In this document: positions 1 through 7,744 of the stretch, piece by piece
How positions within the stretch are numbered: position 1 is the first letter of the stretch
How the letters are laid out: each line of letters opens with the position of its first letter
Assembly: GCA_965242595.1 (NCBI GenBank)
Contig: OZ251464.1
Span: 2,170,001-2,234,000, forward strand
DNA: 64,000 bases
Source of the DNA: SP197 sp965242595
GTDB lineage: Bacteria; Pseudomonadota; Alphaproteobacteria; SP197
Direction of reading: 5' to 3'
Notes under the pieces: model-generated
Databases searched by the model: none
The model's input: the letters and a program-made list of their open reading frames with translations, nothing else
Told to the model about the DNA's origin: nothing
Program-made: the position numbers and the translations under genes

Positions 1-344
1 CCGACCAAGGCGTGCCGGTGGCCTTCGCCGCGCCCAAGGAAGGCGCCTTCGGCTGGGCCTGCGGCCTGGTGCTGGGCGCCAATTCGGCGGCCGATGCCCA
101 GATGGCCTATGATTTCATCGATGCCTGGCTGGCCCCGGAATCGGGCAAGTTCCTGATCGAGGCCTATGGCTATGGCCATGGCAACCAGAAATCGTTCGAT
201 CTGGTGGATCCGGCCACGCTCACCGCGCTGGGCTATGACGACCCGGTGGCGCTGATGAACGGCACCAGCTTCTGGGTGCCGCTGACGCCGCAGATCGAAG
301 AAGAGATGATGCGGACCTGGGACGAGGTCCAGATGGGCCTGTAG
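1..344 (+). CDS. ABC transporter substrate-binding protein, C-terminal part (5' end outside window)
   Basis: The reading frame is open from the left edge and ends in TAG at 342-344, so only about the last 113 residues are present. The visible part (LVLGANSAADAQMAYDFIDA, then a GYGHGNQKSF stretch and a final TPQIEEEMMRTWDEV helix) resembles the C-terminal lobe of periplasmic binding proteins of the polyamine (PotD-like) ABC class, which deliver solute to an inner-membrane permease. No permease or ATPase gene follows on this strand. They may lie upstream of the window. The family call is good; the substrate is not determinable from this fragment. Confidence 0.7.
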   Translation, partial: DQGVPVAFAAPKEGAFGWACGLVLGANSAADAQMAYDFIDAWLAPESGKFLIEAYGYGHGNQKSFDLVDPATLTALGYDDPVALMNGTSFWVPLTPQIEEEMMRTWDEVQMGL

Positions 345-429
345 CTCGGGGACGCGAGGGGGCGCGGGGCCGGCCGGCTTCGCGCCCCTGTCTTCGTTGT
401 CTTTGCCCGCCGCGCGTCCTGTTCCACCG

Positions 430-1050
430 CCAGGCGCTCGATCGGCGTACAGGCTTCGGCGATGCCGAAATATGCCGGCCCGAACACCGGCACCTTTTCG
501 GCCAGTTCGAAGGCAACCGAATCGGGGCCCACCGAAACCGGATCGCCGTCGCGCACCAGGCTGCCGCCGCCCAGCCCGATGGCCAGCACATCGGGCATGC
601 GGAAATTGGTGCGCACGCCGCCCACATTCACGGCCAGAGCCGATTCCCGCAGAAAGCCCCGCGCCAGCACGCCCACATCCGTGGCGATGCCACCGATATC
701 GATCGCCACCGCATCCTGGCACCGGGACAGGAAGGCCGCGCCGCGCATGCTGTTGGTGGGGCCGGAGGCGAAGGTCGGCACGGGATAACGCTCGGCATGG
801 GCGGCGCTCATCGAGGTGCCGTCGTTCTGGCTGAGACAGAAGGGCGCCGCGATGCCCAGCGCGGCCAGCGCCCGGCGGAAGGCGGCGACCACCCCGGTGG
901 CAAGGGCCGCCAGCGCCGCATTCATGATCGCCGCGTTCTCGCGCTCGACCAGGCCGACGCGGGGCTGGAAAGCGTGACGCACGCGCCCGGATGGCAGGCG
1001 CGCGGGATCTCGCCCGCCCGCCTCTCCTGGGCGTCGTTCAGCAGGGCGAA
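430..1050 (-). pseudogene. Decayed hydantoinase/oxoprolinase (HyuA-like) fragment
   Basis: Complement translation from about 982 down to 440 shows hydantoinase/5-oxoprolinase family signatures: GLVERENAAIMNAAL, then SQNDGTSMSA, ASGPTNSMRGAAFLS, AIDIGGIATDVGVL and IGLGGGSLV. Upstream of the first signature the similarity continues in a different frame (ERRAGEI ... PGACVTLSS, about 970-1040), so a frameshift near 970 breaks the gene. The roughly 180 N-terminal residues and the C-terminal third of the usual HyuA length are absent, and the frame runs on into unrelated sequence overlapping the end of the convergent binding-protein gene. I infer a relic of an ATP-dependent hydantoin or oxoproline hydrolase. 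Confidence 0.75.
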
Positions 1051-1057
1051 GAGCGGG

Positions 1058-2182
1058 CTAGCCCTTGCCCATGGCCCGCAGCCATTTGCGCTGGAAGTCG
1101 TGGACGGCGTGCTCGCTGATCTCGCTGCGGTCGGCATCGACCACGAAGCGGCCCTGGCGATAGCCCAGGCTGTGCAGGCCCTTCTGCACGCTTTCGCACA
1201 GCGGGATGTCCTCCAGCCTCACCTCGTGCACGAAATCGATCACCTCGCGTTCCTGCGCGCTCGGCTCCTCCCGGGGGAAATACCACTCGCAGCGCTGCAA
1301 GGTGTTCTCCGGCGCGATGGCGTCGTGGTGGAACACCGTCAGATTGCCGCCGGGATAGGCCTCGATCACCCAATTGGGCCACAGCAGCCAGCTGGCGAAA
1401 CGCTCCGGCTGGCCGGCGCCGGCGGTGGTGGTGGCATAGGCGACATCCTTGCCGCTGCTGTAATGGCTGTGATGGTGTTCGAAGGTGCGGATGCGGTAGC
1501 TGGCCCAATCCAGCGCTTCCTCGATCAGGCTGCGGTGGCGGTTGGGGCAGTGGAAGCATTCGTCGTAGTTCTCGACCGAGTTCTTCCAGTTGGCCTTGAG
1601 CGCATATTGGCTGCGGTCGGCGCATTTCAGCTCTGCCGCGCGGGGCGAAAAGGCGGCGATCTCTTCCCTCAGCGCCGCGCTCACCCGTTCGAAGGGCGGC
1701 GCCCGCCCATCCAGATTGACGAACAGGAAGCCCAGCATCTCGCCCAACCGCACGCTTTCCAGGCCATAGCGGGCGGGGTCGAAATGCGCCATGCGCTCGC
1801 TGCCCCTGGCGGTCCGCAGGGCGCCGGAACGCTCATAGGTCCAGTTGTGGTAGGGGCAGGCGATCACCGGCCCCAGCCGGCCTTCGCCCTCCAGCAGACG
1901 ATGGGCGCGGTGCTGGCAGACATTGAAAAAGGCCCGGAGTTCGCCATCGCTGTCGCGCAGCACCAGCACGCTCTGGTCCAGGATGTCGCGCACGATATAG
2001 GAACCGGCCTGCGGCAGCATCGAGACATGGCCGACATACTGCCAGCTGTTGTAGAAGATGGCGGCCTTCTCGCGCTCGAAGATCGCCGGGTCCCAATAGA
2101 AGGAGGCGTTCATGGTCTGCGAGCGTTCGGGATCGTCCTGGAAGCCGGCGCGGGGCAAGGTGGCGATGCTGGCCATGGCCAT
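1058..2182 (-). CDS. Rieske non-heme iron oxygenase, alpha subunit (quaternary-amine oxygenase-like)
   Basis: This 374-residue protein has the two halves of a ring-hydroxylating-type oxygenase alpha subunit. The Rieske [2Fe-2S] site is C89-x-H91 and C109-x2-H112 (CQHRAH, CPYHNWTY). The mononuclear iron site lies in ENYDECFHCPNRH, with histidines near 211 and 216. The ENY-x-ECxHC signature and the length fit the quaternary-ammonium oxygenases (carnitine, glycine betaine or stachydrine monooxygenase type), which demethylate or cleave N-methylated solutes with electrons from a reductase. No reductase gene is adjacent. ATG at 2182 has only 2 nt between GAGG and the start; ATG at 2176 has better spacing, so the true start may be two codons later. 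The FAD oxidase starts divergently 155 bp away, consistent with a shared catabolic locus. The substrate is inferred only. Confidence 0.85.
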   Translation of the reverse strand: MAMASIATLPRAGFQDDPERSQTMNASFYWDPAIFEREKAAIFYNSWQYVGHVSMLPQAGSYIVRDILDQSVLVLRDSDGELRAFFNVCQHRAHRLLEGEGRLGPVIACPYHNWTYERSGALRTARGSERMAHFDPARYGLESVRLGEMLGFLFVNLDGRAPPFERVSAALREEIAAFSPRAAELKCADRSQYALKANWKNSVENYDECFHCPNRHRSLIEEALDWASYRIRTFEHHHSHYSSGKDVAYATTTAGAGQPERFASWLLWPNWVIEAYPGGNLTVFHHDAIAPENTLQRCEWYFPREEPSAQEREVIDFVHEVRLEDIPLCESVQKGLHSLGYRQGRFVVDADRSEISEHAVHDFQRKWLRAMGKG

Positions 2183-2244
2183 ATCCTCGATAGTGGGGTG
2201 ACATGTGCGCGCAGATTATCCGCAGCACCGCCGCCGGCACAATG

Positions 2245-2304
2245 TCGATCCCTCTGGGGTCGATCGCTCTGGGGTCGATCGCTCTGGGGCCGATCGCCCC
2301 GGGA
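2245..2304. repeat. 15-bp tandem repeat, about 4 copies, between divergent genes
   Basis: Three near-identical copies of TCGATCGCTCTGGGG follow one another from 2245 to 2289, with a degenerate fourth copy to 2304. The array lies in the 154-bp gap between the divergent Rieske and FAD-oxidase genes, so it could affect their promoters. Because the unit is a multiple of three, it also keeps frames open upstream of the FAD-oxidase start. No known binding site is recognised. Confidence 0.8.
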
Positions 2305-2336
2305 CCGGTTGCCCCAGGGCCGGCCAGACCGGCGCG

Positions 2337-3692
2337 ATGCTGACCCCGGCCACACCGCAACGCTTTTGCGACCCGCTGCCAAAGGCCGTCGATGCGGCGG
2401 TGATCGGGGCGGGCATCGCGGGGGTCGCCACCGCCTGGTTTCTGGCCCGGCGCGGCTGGAAGGTGCTGCTGGCCGAAAAGGGCCGGGTGGCGGGCGAGCA
2501 ATCCAGCCGCAATTGGGGCTGGGTGCGCCAGCAGGGCCGCGATGCGGCCGAGCTGCCGATCGCGATGGAGGCGAACCGCATCTGGCGCCATCTGGCCCGC
2601 CAGACCGGCGAGGCGGGGCTGGCCTTCACCCCATCGGCCTGCATCAAGCTCGCCAGTGACCGGAAGGCCCTGGCAGCGATGGAACGCTGGCGCGAGACGG
2701 CCGCAGTCCACCGGCTGGACACCCGCATGTTGTCGCCGAACGAGGTGGCAGCGCTGCTGCCGGCGCTGGCCCCGGCGCTGACCTCGGCGCTATCTGGCGG
2801 CATCGCCGGCGGCATGATGACCGCCTCCGACGGGCGCGCCGAACCCTGGCAGGCGGCGCCGGCCCTGGCCCGCGCCGCCCAGGCACAGGGCGCCGCCGTG
2901 ATCGAGGATTGCGCTGTCCGCTGCCTGGACCTGGCCGGTGGCCGCGTCGCCGGCGTGGTGACGGAACACGGGCGGGTGGCCTGCCAGCGCGCGGTGCTGG
3001 CGGCGGGCGCCTGGTCGGGCCTGTTCGCTGCCCAGGCCGGCATCCCCCTGCCACAGCTTGCCGTGCGGTCCACTGCGGCGGCCACCGGCCCCGCCCCGCC
3101 CGACCTGCCGCACAACCTGTCGCTGCCGGGCCTTGCGATCCGGCGGCGCGACGACGGGCGCTATACCATCGCCACCGGCGATGTCGCCGAACACTATCTG
3201 GCGCCCGAATCCTTCCGCCATGCCCGCCGCTTCCTACCGCTGATCCGCAAATCGGCGCGCGATCTGCGGCTGCGGCCGGCGGCGCCCGCCGGCTATCCCG
3301 GCAGCTGGCGCCTGGCACGGCGCTGGCACGGCGACGAGGAAAGCCCGTTCGAACGGCAACGCGTCCTCCACCCCCTGCCCTCGCAACCGGTGCTGCGGCG
3401 GCTGAGGAAGCGCCTGGCGCAGCGCCTGCCCTTCCTGAAAGGCGTGGGCCTGGACGAAGCCTGGGCGGGCATGATCGATGTCACCCCCGACGCCGTGCCC
3501 GTGCTGGGCCCGATCGGGCCGGAGGGCCTGTTCATCGCCACCGGCTTTTCCGGCCACGGCTTCGGCATCGGCCCGGCGGCCGGGCGCATCCTGGCCGATC
3601 TGGTGGCCGGCCGCGCCCCCGGCCACGACCTCCACCGCTTCCGCCCGCAGCGCTTCCACGACGGCACACCCATCGTGCCGGGGCCCTATTGA
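2337..3692 (+). CDS. FAD-dependent amino-acid/amine oxidoreductase (DAO family)
   Basis: This 451-residue flavoprotein starts at ATG 2337; the frame is open further upstream, but only through the 15-bp repeats. The N-terminal dinucleotide fold VIGAGIAGVATAWFLARRGW is followed by an acidic strand end (LLAEKG). A SRNWGWVRQQGRD segment and the C-terminal motifs DEAWAGMIDVTPDAVPVLGP and ATGFSGHGFGIGPAAG are typical of DAO-family oxidases such as sarcosine or dimethylglycine oxidase and D-amino-acid dehydrogenase. The sulfatase gene starts 9 bp downstream, so the two are probably co-transcribed. Next to a Rieske N-demethylase-type gene, oxidation of a secondary or tertiary amine is a reasonable inference. 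Confidence 0.85.
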   Translation: MLTPATPQRFCDPLPKAVDAAVIGAGIAGVATAWFLARRGWKVLLAEKGRVAGEQSSRNWGWVRQQGRDAAELPIAMEANRIWRHLARQTGEAGLAFTPSACIKLASDRKALAAMERWRETAAVHRLDTRMLSPNEVAALLPALAPALTSALSGGIAGGMMTASDGRAEPWQAAPALARAAQAQGAAVIEDCAVRCLDLAGGRVAGVVTEHGRVACQRAVLAAGAWSGLFAAQAGIPLPQLAVRSTAAATGPAPPDLPHNLSLPGLAIRRRDDGRYTIATGDVAEHYLAPESFRHARRFLPLIRKSARDLRLRPAAPAGYPGSWRLARRWHGDEESPFERQRVLHPLPSQPVLRRLRKRLAQRLPFLKGVGLDEAWAGMIDVTPDAVPVLGPIGPEGLFIATGFSGHGFGIGPAAGRILADLVAGRAPGHDLHRFRPQRFHDGTPIVPGPY

Positions 3693-3701
3693 CCGCCCGC
3701 C

Positions 3702-5216
3702 ATGGCCAGGCACCCCAACATCCTGATCTTCTGCACCGATCAGCAACGGGCCGACAGCCTGGGCTGCTATGGCAACCCCCTGGCGGCGACACCCCATATC
3801 GACGCCATCGCGGCGCGCGGCATGCGCTTCGACGACCACCTCACGCCCAACCAGATCTGCAGCCCCAGCCGCGGCAGCGTTATCACCGGCCTCTATCCGC
3901 GCCATCACGGCATGACCACCAACGGCCGCACCATGCGGCAGGGCCTGCCCACCCTGCCCGGCTTGCTGGCCGATTCCGGCTATGACACCCATGCCGTGGG
4001 CAAGCTCCACCTGCAGCCGCTGATGGCCGATCGGCGCTTTGCCTTCCCCGAATCGGTGCCGTTCTGGCAGGCGGGGCGCGGGGCGGGCTGGAACGGCCCC
4101 TATCTCGGCTATCGCAGCGTCGATTTCGTCATCGGCGAGTCGCTGCTGGTGACCGAGGGCGGCCATTACGCCCACTGGCTGCGGCACAACCATCCCGAAG
4201 CGGTGGCGCTCTACCGGCCCGAAGCGGCGCTGGAAGGGCCGGCACCCGGCCTGGACGAAGCCTGGACCTGTGCCGTGCCCGAACCGCTGCACTACAACAG
4301 CTGGATCGCCGAGAAGGCCATCGCCTTCCTGGAGAGGGCGAGCGAGCCCTTCATGCTGTTCGTCTCCACGCCCGACCCCCACCACCCCTTCAGCCCGCCC
4401 CGCCCCTGGGCCGACCTGTTCGACCCCGCCGCCATGCCTGCCCCGGCGGTGCGGGCGGGCGAGCTGGAGGCGATGCCGGATTATGTGCGCGCCCGGCTGG
4501 GAACGGGTTGGATCGACAACCATGCGCCCGCCGTCGAACAGGGCGGCATGACCACCACCGAAGCCATTCCGCCCGCCGCCCTGGCCCGCGCCATCGCCCT
4601 GACGCGGGGCATGGAGGCGCAGATCGACCACTGTTTCGGGCGCGTGCTGGCCAGGCTGGAGGCGCGCGCCATGGCCGAGCGCACGCTGGTGATCTTCACC
4701 TCCGATCATGGCGAGTTCCTGGGCCAGCACGGCCTGCTGCACAAGGGACCGCCGCCCTATCGCGACCTCACCCGCGTGGCCTTGGTCATGGCCGGGCCGG
4801 GCGTGCCGTCAGGCCAGACCACCCAGGCCCCCAGCAGCCATCTCGACCTGATGGCGACCCTGCTGGACCTGGCCGGGCTGGAGCGCGATGCCGGCGGGAT
4901 GGACGGCGAGAGCCTGCGCCCATTGCTGGAAGGCGGTGCCCTGGAACGCCGCGCCCGCTTTCTGGAGTTTCACCCACGCCTGGACCGGCGCCTTTACAAC
5001 CACTCCATCGTCGCCGGCAGCTGGCGGCTGACCCTTTATCCCGAGGGCGACGAGGGCTGGGGCGAGTTGTTCGACCTCGCCAGCGACCCAGGCGAACACC
5101 GCAACCTGTTCCACCGGCCAGACTGCCGGGGGCAGCGCGAGCGGCTGGCCGCCACGCTGCAAGCAGCCTTCCCCGCCCGCCCCGACGCCGGGACACCGCT
5201 GATCGCCAAATGGTAG
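3702..5216 (+). CDS. Sulfatase (type I, formylglycine-dependent)
   Basis: This 504-residue protein of the alkaline-phosphatase superfamily hydrolyses sulfate esters. The N-terminal metal site is TDQQRAD (Asp13). The signature C53-S-P-S-R57 is the substrate for oxidation of cysteine to the formylglycine nucleophile. GLYPRHHGMTTNGR follows the core, and TSDHGEFLGQHGLLHKGPP supplies further metal and sulfate ligands. No signal peptide is seen, so it is probably cytoplasmic. No formylglycine-generating enzyme gene is in the window. The substrate may be a sulfated small molecule such as choline-O-sulfate or a sulfated sugar. It lies 9 bp after the FAD oxidase, and the AAA ATPase gene is convergent from the right. 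Confidence 0.9.
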   Translation: MARHPNILIFCTDQQRADSLGCYGNPLAATPHIDAIAARGMRFDDHLTPNQICSPSRGSVITGLYPRHHGMTTNGRTMRQGLPTLPGLLADSGYDTHAVGKLHLQPLMADRRFAFPESVPFWQAGRGAGWNGPYLGYRSVDFVIGESLLVTEGGHYAHWLRHNHPEAVALYRPEAALEGPAPGLDEAWTCAVPEPLHYNSWIAEKAIAFLERASEPFMLFVSTPDPHHPFSPPRPWADLFDPAAMPAPAVRAGELEAMPDYVRARLGTGWIDNHAPAVEQGGMTTTEAIPPAALARAIALTRGMEAQIDHCFGRVLARLEARAMAERTLVIFTSDHGEFLGQHGLLHKGPPPYRDLTRVALVMAGPGVPSGQTTQAPSSHLDLMATLLDLAGLERDAGGMDGESLRPLLEGGALERRARFLEFHPRLDRRLYNHSIVAGSWRLTLYPEGDEGWGELFDLASDPGEHRNLFHRPDCRGQRERLAATLQAAFPARPDAGTPLIAKW

Positions 5217-5252
5217 CGGGCGGCGGCGCCCATGACGGCGGTCTGCGCCCGG

Positions 5253-6437
5253 TCAGTCGATCCCGTCCGGTGTTGTCCGCTTCAGAAAGGCATCGAACAT
5301 CGGCACGGTGAAAGCCGTGTCGCCATGGGCCGGGCTGTAGATCATGCCTTTGGCGATGAGCTGGTTGCGCACCGGGGCCACCCTGGTGACGTTGCGGCCA
5401 AGCGCCGCGGCGACATCGCCCGACCTGTGCGGCCCCGGCCCCAGCCGCGCCATGGCGCGGAGATAGTCCCTTTCCCTGGGCGTGCAGCGATCGTAGCGAA
5501 CCCGGAAGAAGCCGGCATCCAGCGTTGCCAGGGCGAGTTCGCTCGCCCTTTCCACATCCGCGACGGCGATCGGCGAGGTCTTCGCCGCCTCCCAGGCGTG
5601 GGAGCCCCATTCCTGGAGGAAATAGGGATAGCCTTCGGTGCGATCCAGGATGCGCTGGAGCGCTGCACCTTTGAAATGCACACCCTCCCGCTCCGCCGGC
5701 ACCTGGATGGCGCGCAGGGCGGCGTCCCGGTCCAGCGTCCCGATCTGCGGGAAGTCGAACAGCCGCTCGGCATAGGATTTCGCCCGCCCACTCTTGCCGA
5801 CCAGCTGCGGCAGCCCCGCCCCGACCAGCGTGATGGGAAGCCGGCGTTGCTGGCAGCCGTGAAGGGCCACGATCAGCGCGGCAAACTCCTCCTTCTCGAC
5901 ATATTGGAGTTCGTCGACGAACAACGCCACCGCCCGGCCCCTCTCCCGCGCCGCTTCGCCGACGGTTCGAAACAGGTCGGTCAGGTCGGACCCGAGATCG
6001 CCGCTATCGGCGAGGCCGGGCTCGGGCTCGGCATCGATGCGGAACCCCACATCCTGGTATTGGACCCGAACCGCGCCGATGAAGCTCGCCAGGCCGCGCC
6101 ACGCTTGCCGCAGCTTGCCGGCCGCCGCTTCGAACCGGTCGAGACGAAGCAGGGCACCGCGCAGCGCCGGCACCAGCAGGGCCGGCAACGACCGCTGTTC
6201 GGGCTCCTCGATCCGCAGGCAGACGAGGCCACGCCCCTGGGCATCGTCGGCGACGCGATTGAGAAGCACGGTCTTGCCGACGCCGCGCAGGCCGACGAAC
6301 AGGATGCTTTTGCCGTGCAGCCCGCTCGCGATGCGGTCGAGATGGATGGCGGCGGACTCCAGCACGCCGTCGCGGCCCGCCAGCTCCGGCGGAGGGCTGC
6401 CGGCACCGGGTGCATAGGGGTTCCGCAGCGGGTCCAT
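5253..6437 (-). CDS. AAA-family ATPase with C-terminal winged-helix-like region
   Basis: This 394-residue P-loop ATPase has its Walker A at residues 49-56 (GLRGVGKT) and Walker B at 171-176 (ALFVDE, followed by LQYV). The N-terminal RNPYAPGAGSPPPELAGRD is typical of a widespread orphan AAA family. The last 80 residues (RERDYLRAMA to RNQLIAKGMIYSP) look like a winged-helix DNA-binding or regulatory domain. The function is unknown. The start is fixed at ATG 6437 because an in-frame TAG immediately precedes it. No Shine-Dalgarno sequence is visible; instead a 57-bp inverted repeat ends one base from the ATG. A decayed copy of this start region with a better-preserved palindrome lies 189 bp upstream. 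Confidence 0.85.
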   Translation of the reverse strand: MDPLRNPYAPGAGSPPPELAGRDGVLESAAIHLDRIASGLHGKSILFVGLRGVGKTVLLNRVADDAQGRGLVCLRIEEPEQRSLPALLVPALRGALLRLDRFEAAAGKLRQAWRGLASFIGAVRVQYQDVGFRIDAEPEPGLADSGDLGSDLTDLFRTVGEAARERGRAVALFVDELQYVEKEEFAALIVALHGCQQRRLPITLVGAGLPQLVGKSGRAKSYAERLFDFPQIGTLDRDAALRAIQVPAEREGVHFKGAALQRILDRTEGYPYFLQEWGSHAWEAAKTSPIAVADVERASELALATLDAGFFRVRYDRCTPRERDYLRAMARLGPGPHRSGDVAAALGRNVTRVAPVRNQLIAKGMIYSPAHGDTAFTVPMFDAFLKRTTPDGID

Positions 6438-6438
6438 C

Positions 6439-6495
6439 TATAACAACCTTACCCTGGTTTACGGATTTTCGATAAACTGGGGTAAACTTACTATA
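6439..6495 (-). promoter_or_regulatory. Large inverted repeat abutting the ATPase start codon
   Basis: Two 23-base arms (6439-6461 and 6473-6495) match at 17 positions around an 11-base loop. The element is AT-rich against GC-rich surroundings and stops one base before the ATG of the AAA ATPase, taking the place of a normal ribosome binding site. It could be an operator, a translational control hairpin or a mobile palindromic element. A second copy at 6628-6684 has the same spacing to a decayed start codon. Confidence 0.75.
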
Positions 6496-6519
6496 ACTGC
6501 GCCGACGATGCACCCCCGG

Positions 6520-6626
6520 CACACCGCACGCCGCCACAGGGCAGCCTCCAGCACGGCATCGCAACCCGCCGGCCCCGGCGGAGAGCCGCCAGCACCGAAT
6601 GCGCAGGGCTTCCGCCATGGGTCCAT
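6520..6626 (-). pseudogene. Relic of the 5' end of a second AAA ATPase gene
   Basis: Complement translation from an ATG at 6626 gives MDPWRKPCAFGAGGSPPGPA and then C-D-AVLE, matching the first about 27 residues of the intact ATPase (MDPLRNPYAPGAGSPPPELA, then GRDGVLE) at an exact 189-bp offset without gaps. Similarity then fades and no ATPase core remains. The ATG has the same one-base spacing to a palindrome as in the intact gene, so this is a tandem duplication or partial-deletion remnant. Confidence 0.75.
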
Positions 6627-6627
6627 T

Positions 6628-6684
6628 TATAGCAAGTTTACCCTGGTTTACGAATTTTCGATAAACCGGGGTAAACTTGCTATA
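6628..6684 (-). repeat. Second, nearly perfect copy of the ATPase palindrome
   Basis: Arms 6628-6650 and 6662-6684 are 23 bases each and match at 22 positions, with an 11-base loop (6651-6661). The sequence is about 80% identical to the copy at 6439-6495. Although it stands before a dead gene fragment, it is better preserved as a palindrome than the copy before the intact gene. Confidence 0.85.
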
Positions 6685-6849
6685 ACCGCGCCGGCACCGC
6701 CACATGTCCACGAGGGCCAGACGACAGCGGGCGGCAGGCCAGAGCGGGCGGCGCTGCGAATTCCATTGATTCCGCGCGACGGCGGGCGTCGTGTTTCACC
6801 TTCGATTGCGCGGCGGCTCCGCCCGGCCGGGCACCGCACAGGGGGGACG

Positions 6850-7677
6850 ATGACCGCACAGACTCTCGCCGAACGCTTCCAACGCGACGGCTATGCCTTC
6901 CCGATCCAGGCCATGGCGGCGGCGGATGCGCTCGCCTGCCGTGCCCATTTCGAGGCCCTGGGCGAGCGTATCGCGGCCCACAGGCTGGGCAACAAGGGCC
7001 AGGTCAATCTGGCCCATATCGTCTTTCCCTTCGTCGCCGACATCGCCCGCCTGCCAGCCGTTCTGGATGCCGTCGAGGCCGTGCTCGGCCCCGACATCCT
7101 GCTCTGGGATTCCACCTTCTTCACCAAGGAGCCGGGCACGCCCTCCTATGTCAGCTGGCATCAGGATCTGCGCTATTGGGGCCTTTCCGGCGACGCCGAG
7201 GTCACCGTCTGGGTGGCGCTGGGGCCGGCGCGCGAGGAGCATGGCTGCATGCGCTTCATCCCCGGCTCTCACAGGCAGGGGCTGCTGGCGCACCGCGACA
7301 CCTTCGCGGCCGACAACTTCCTCACCCGCGGCCAGGAGGCGGAGGCCGCCATCGACGAGGAAAGCGCGGTGACGGTGGAGCTGGAGCCGGGCCAGGCCTC
7401 GCTGCATCACGGCCACCTGCTGCACGCCTCCGGCCCCAACCGTTCGGGCCAGCGCCGGGTTGGCCTGGCCATCAACTACATCGCGCCCGCCATGCGCCAG
7501 ACGGAGGCCAGCGAGGGCTTTGCCGTGCCGGTCCGGGGCCAGGATCGCTATCGCCATTTCCACCATGTGCCGCTGCCCGAAGGCGACATGAGCGCGGCCG
7601 CCATGGCCTGGCACCGGCGCATCCTGGCGGCCCAGAACGAGGCGCTCTACCAGGGCGCCGGCGTCAGGCAAACCTGA
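6850..7677 (+). CDS. Phytanoyl-CoA dioxygenase (PhyH) family protein
   Basis: This 275-residue Fe(II)/2-oxoglutarate-dependent oxygenase starts at ATG 6850, with GGGGGGA just upstream. The iron facial triad is visible as H104-x-D106 (WHQDLRYW) and the distal His about 192 (HLLHASGPN), with arginines near 198-203 that could bind 2-oxoglutarate. The core also holds ALGPAREEHGCMRFIPGSH, typical of PhyH proteins. The family hydroxylates diverse small molecules; the substrate here is unknown. It stands alone between the ATPase relic and a convergent peptide-type binding protein. Confidence 0.9.
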   Translation: MTAQTLAERFQRDGYAFPIQAMAAADALACRAHFEALGERIAAHRLGNKGQVNLAHIVFPFVADIARLPAVLDAVEAVLGPDILLWDSTFFTKEPGTPSYVSWHQDLRYWGLSGDAEVTVWVALGPAREEHGCMRFIPGSHRQGLLAHRDTFAADNFLTRGQEAEAAIDEESAVTVELEPGQASLHHGHLLHASGPNRSGQRRVGLAINYIAPAMRQTEASEGFAVPVRGQDRYRHFHHVPLPEGDMSAAAMAWHRRILAAQNEALYQGAGVRQT

Positions 7678-7744
7678 ACGCCCCGCCCGTCGCTCCTTCA
7701 GGGGAAAACAGCCGGCGAGACTGCGCGCGCCTCGCCGGCCGGCT

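Noticed and set aside
6439..6684. Terminal inverted repeats of an insertion sequence
   Set aside because: No transposase lies between the two palindromes, and each copy keeps a fixed one-base spacing to an ATPase start codon, which fits a gene-linked element better.
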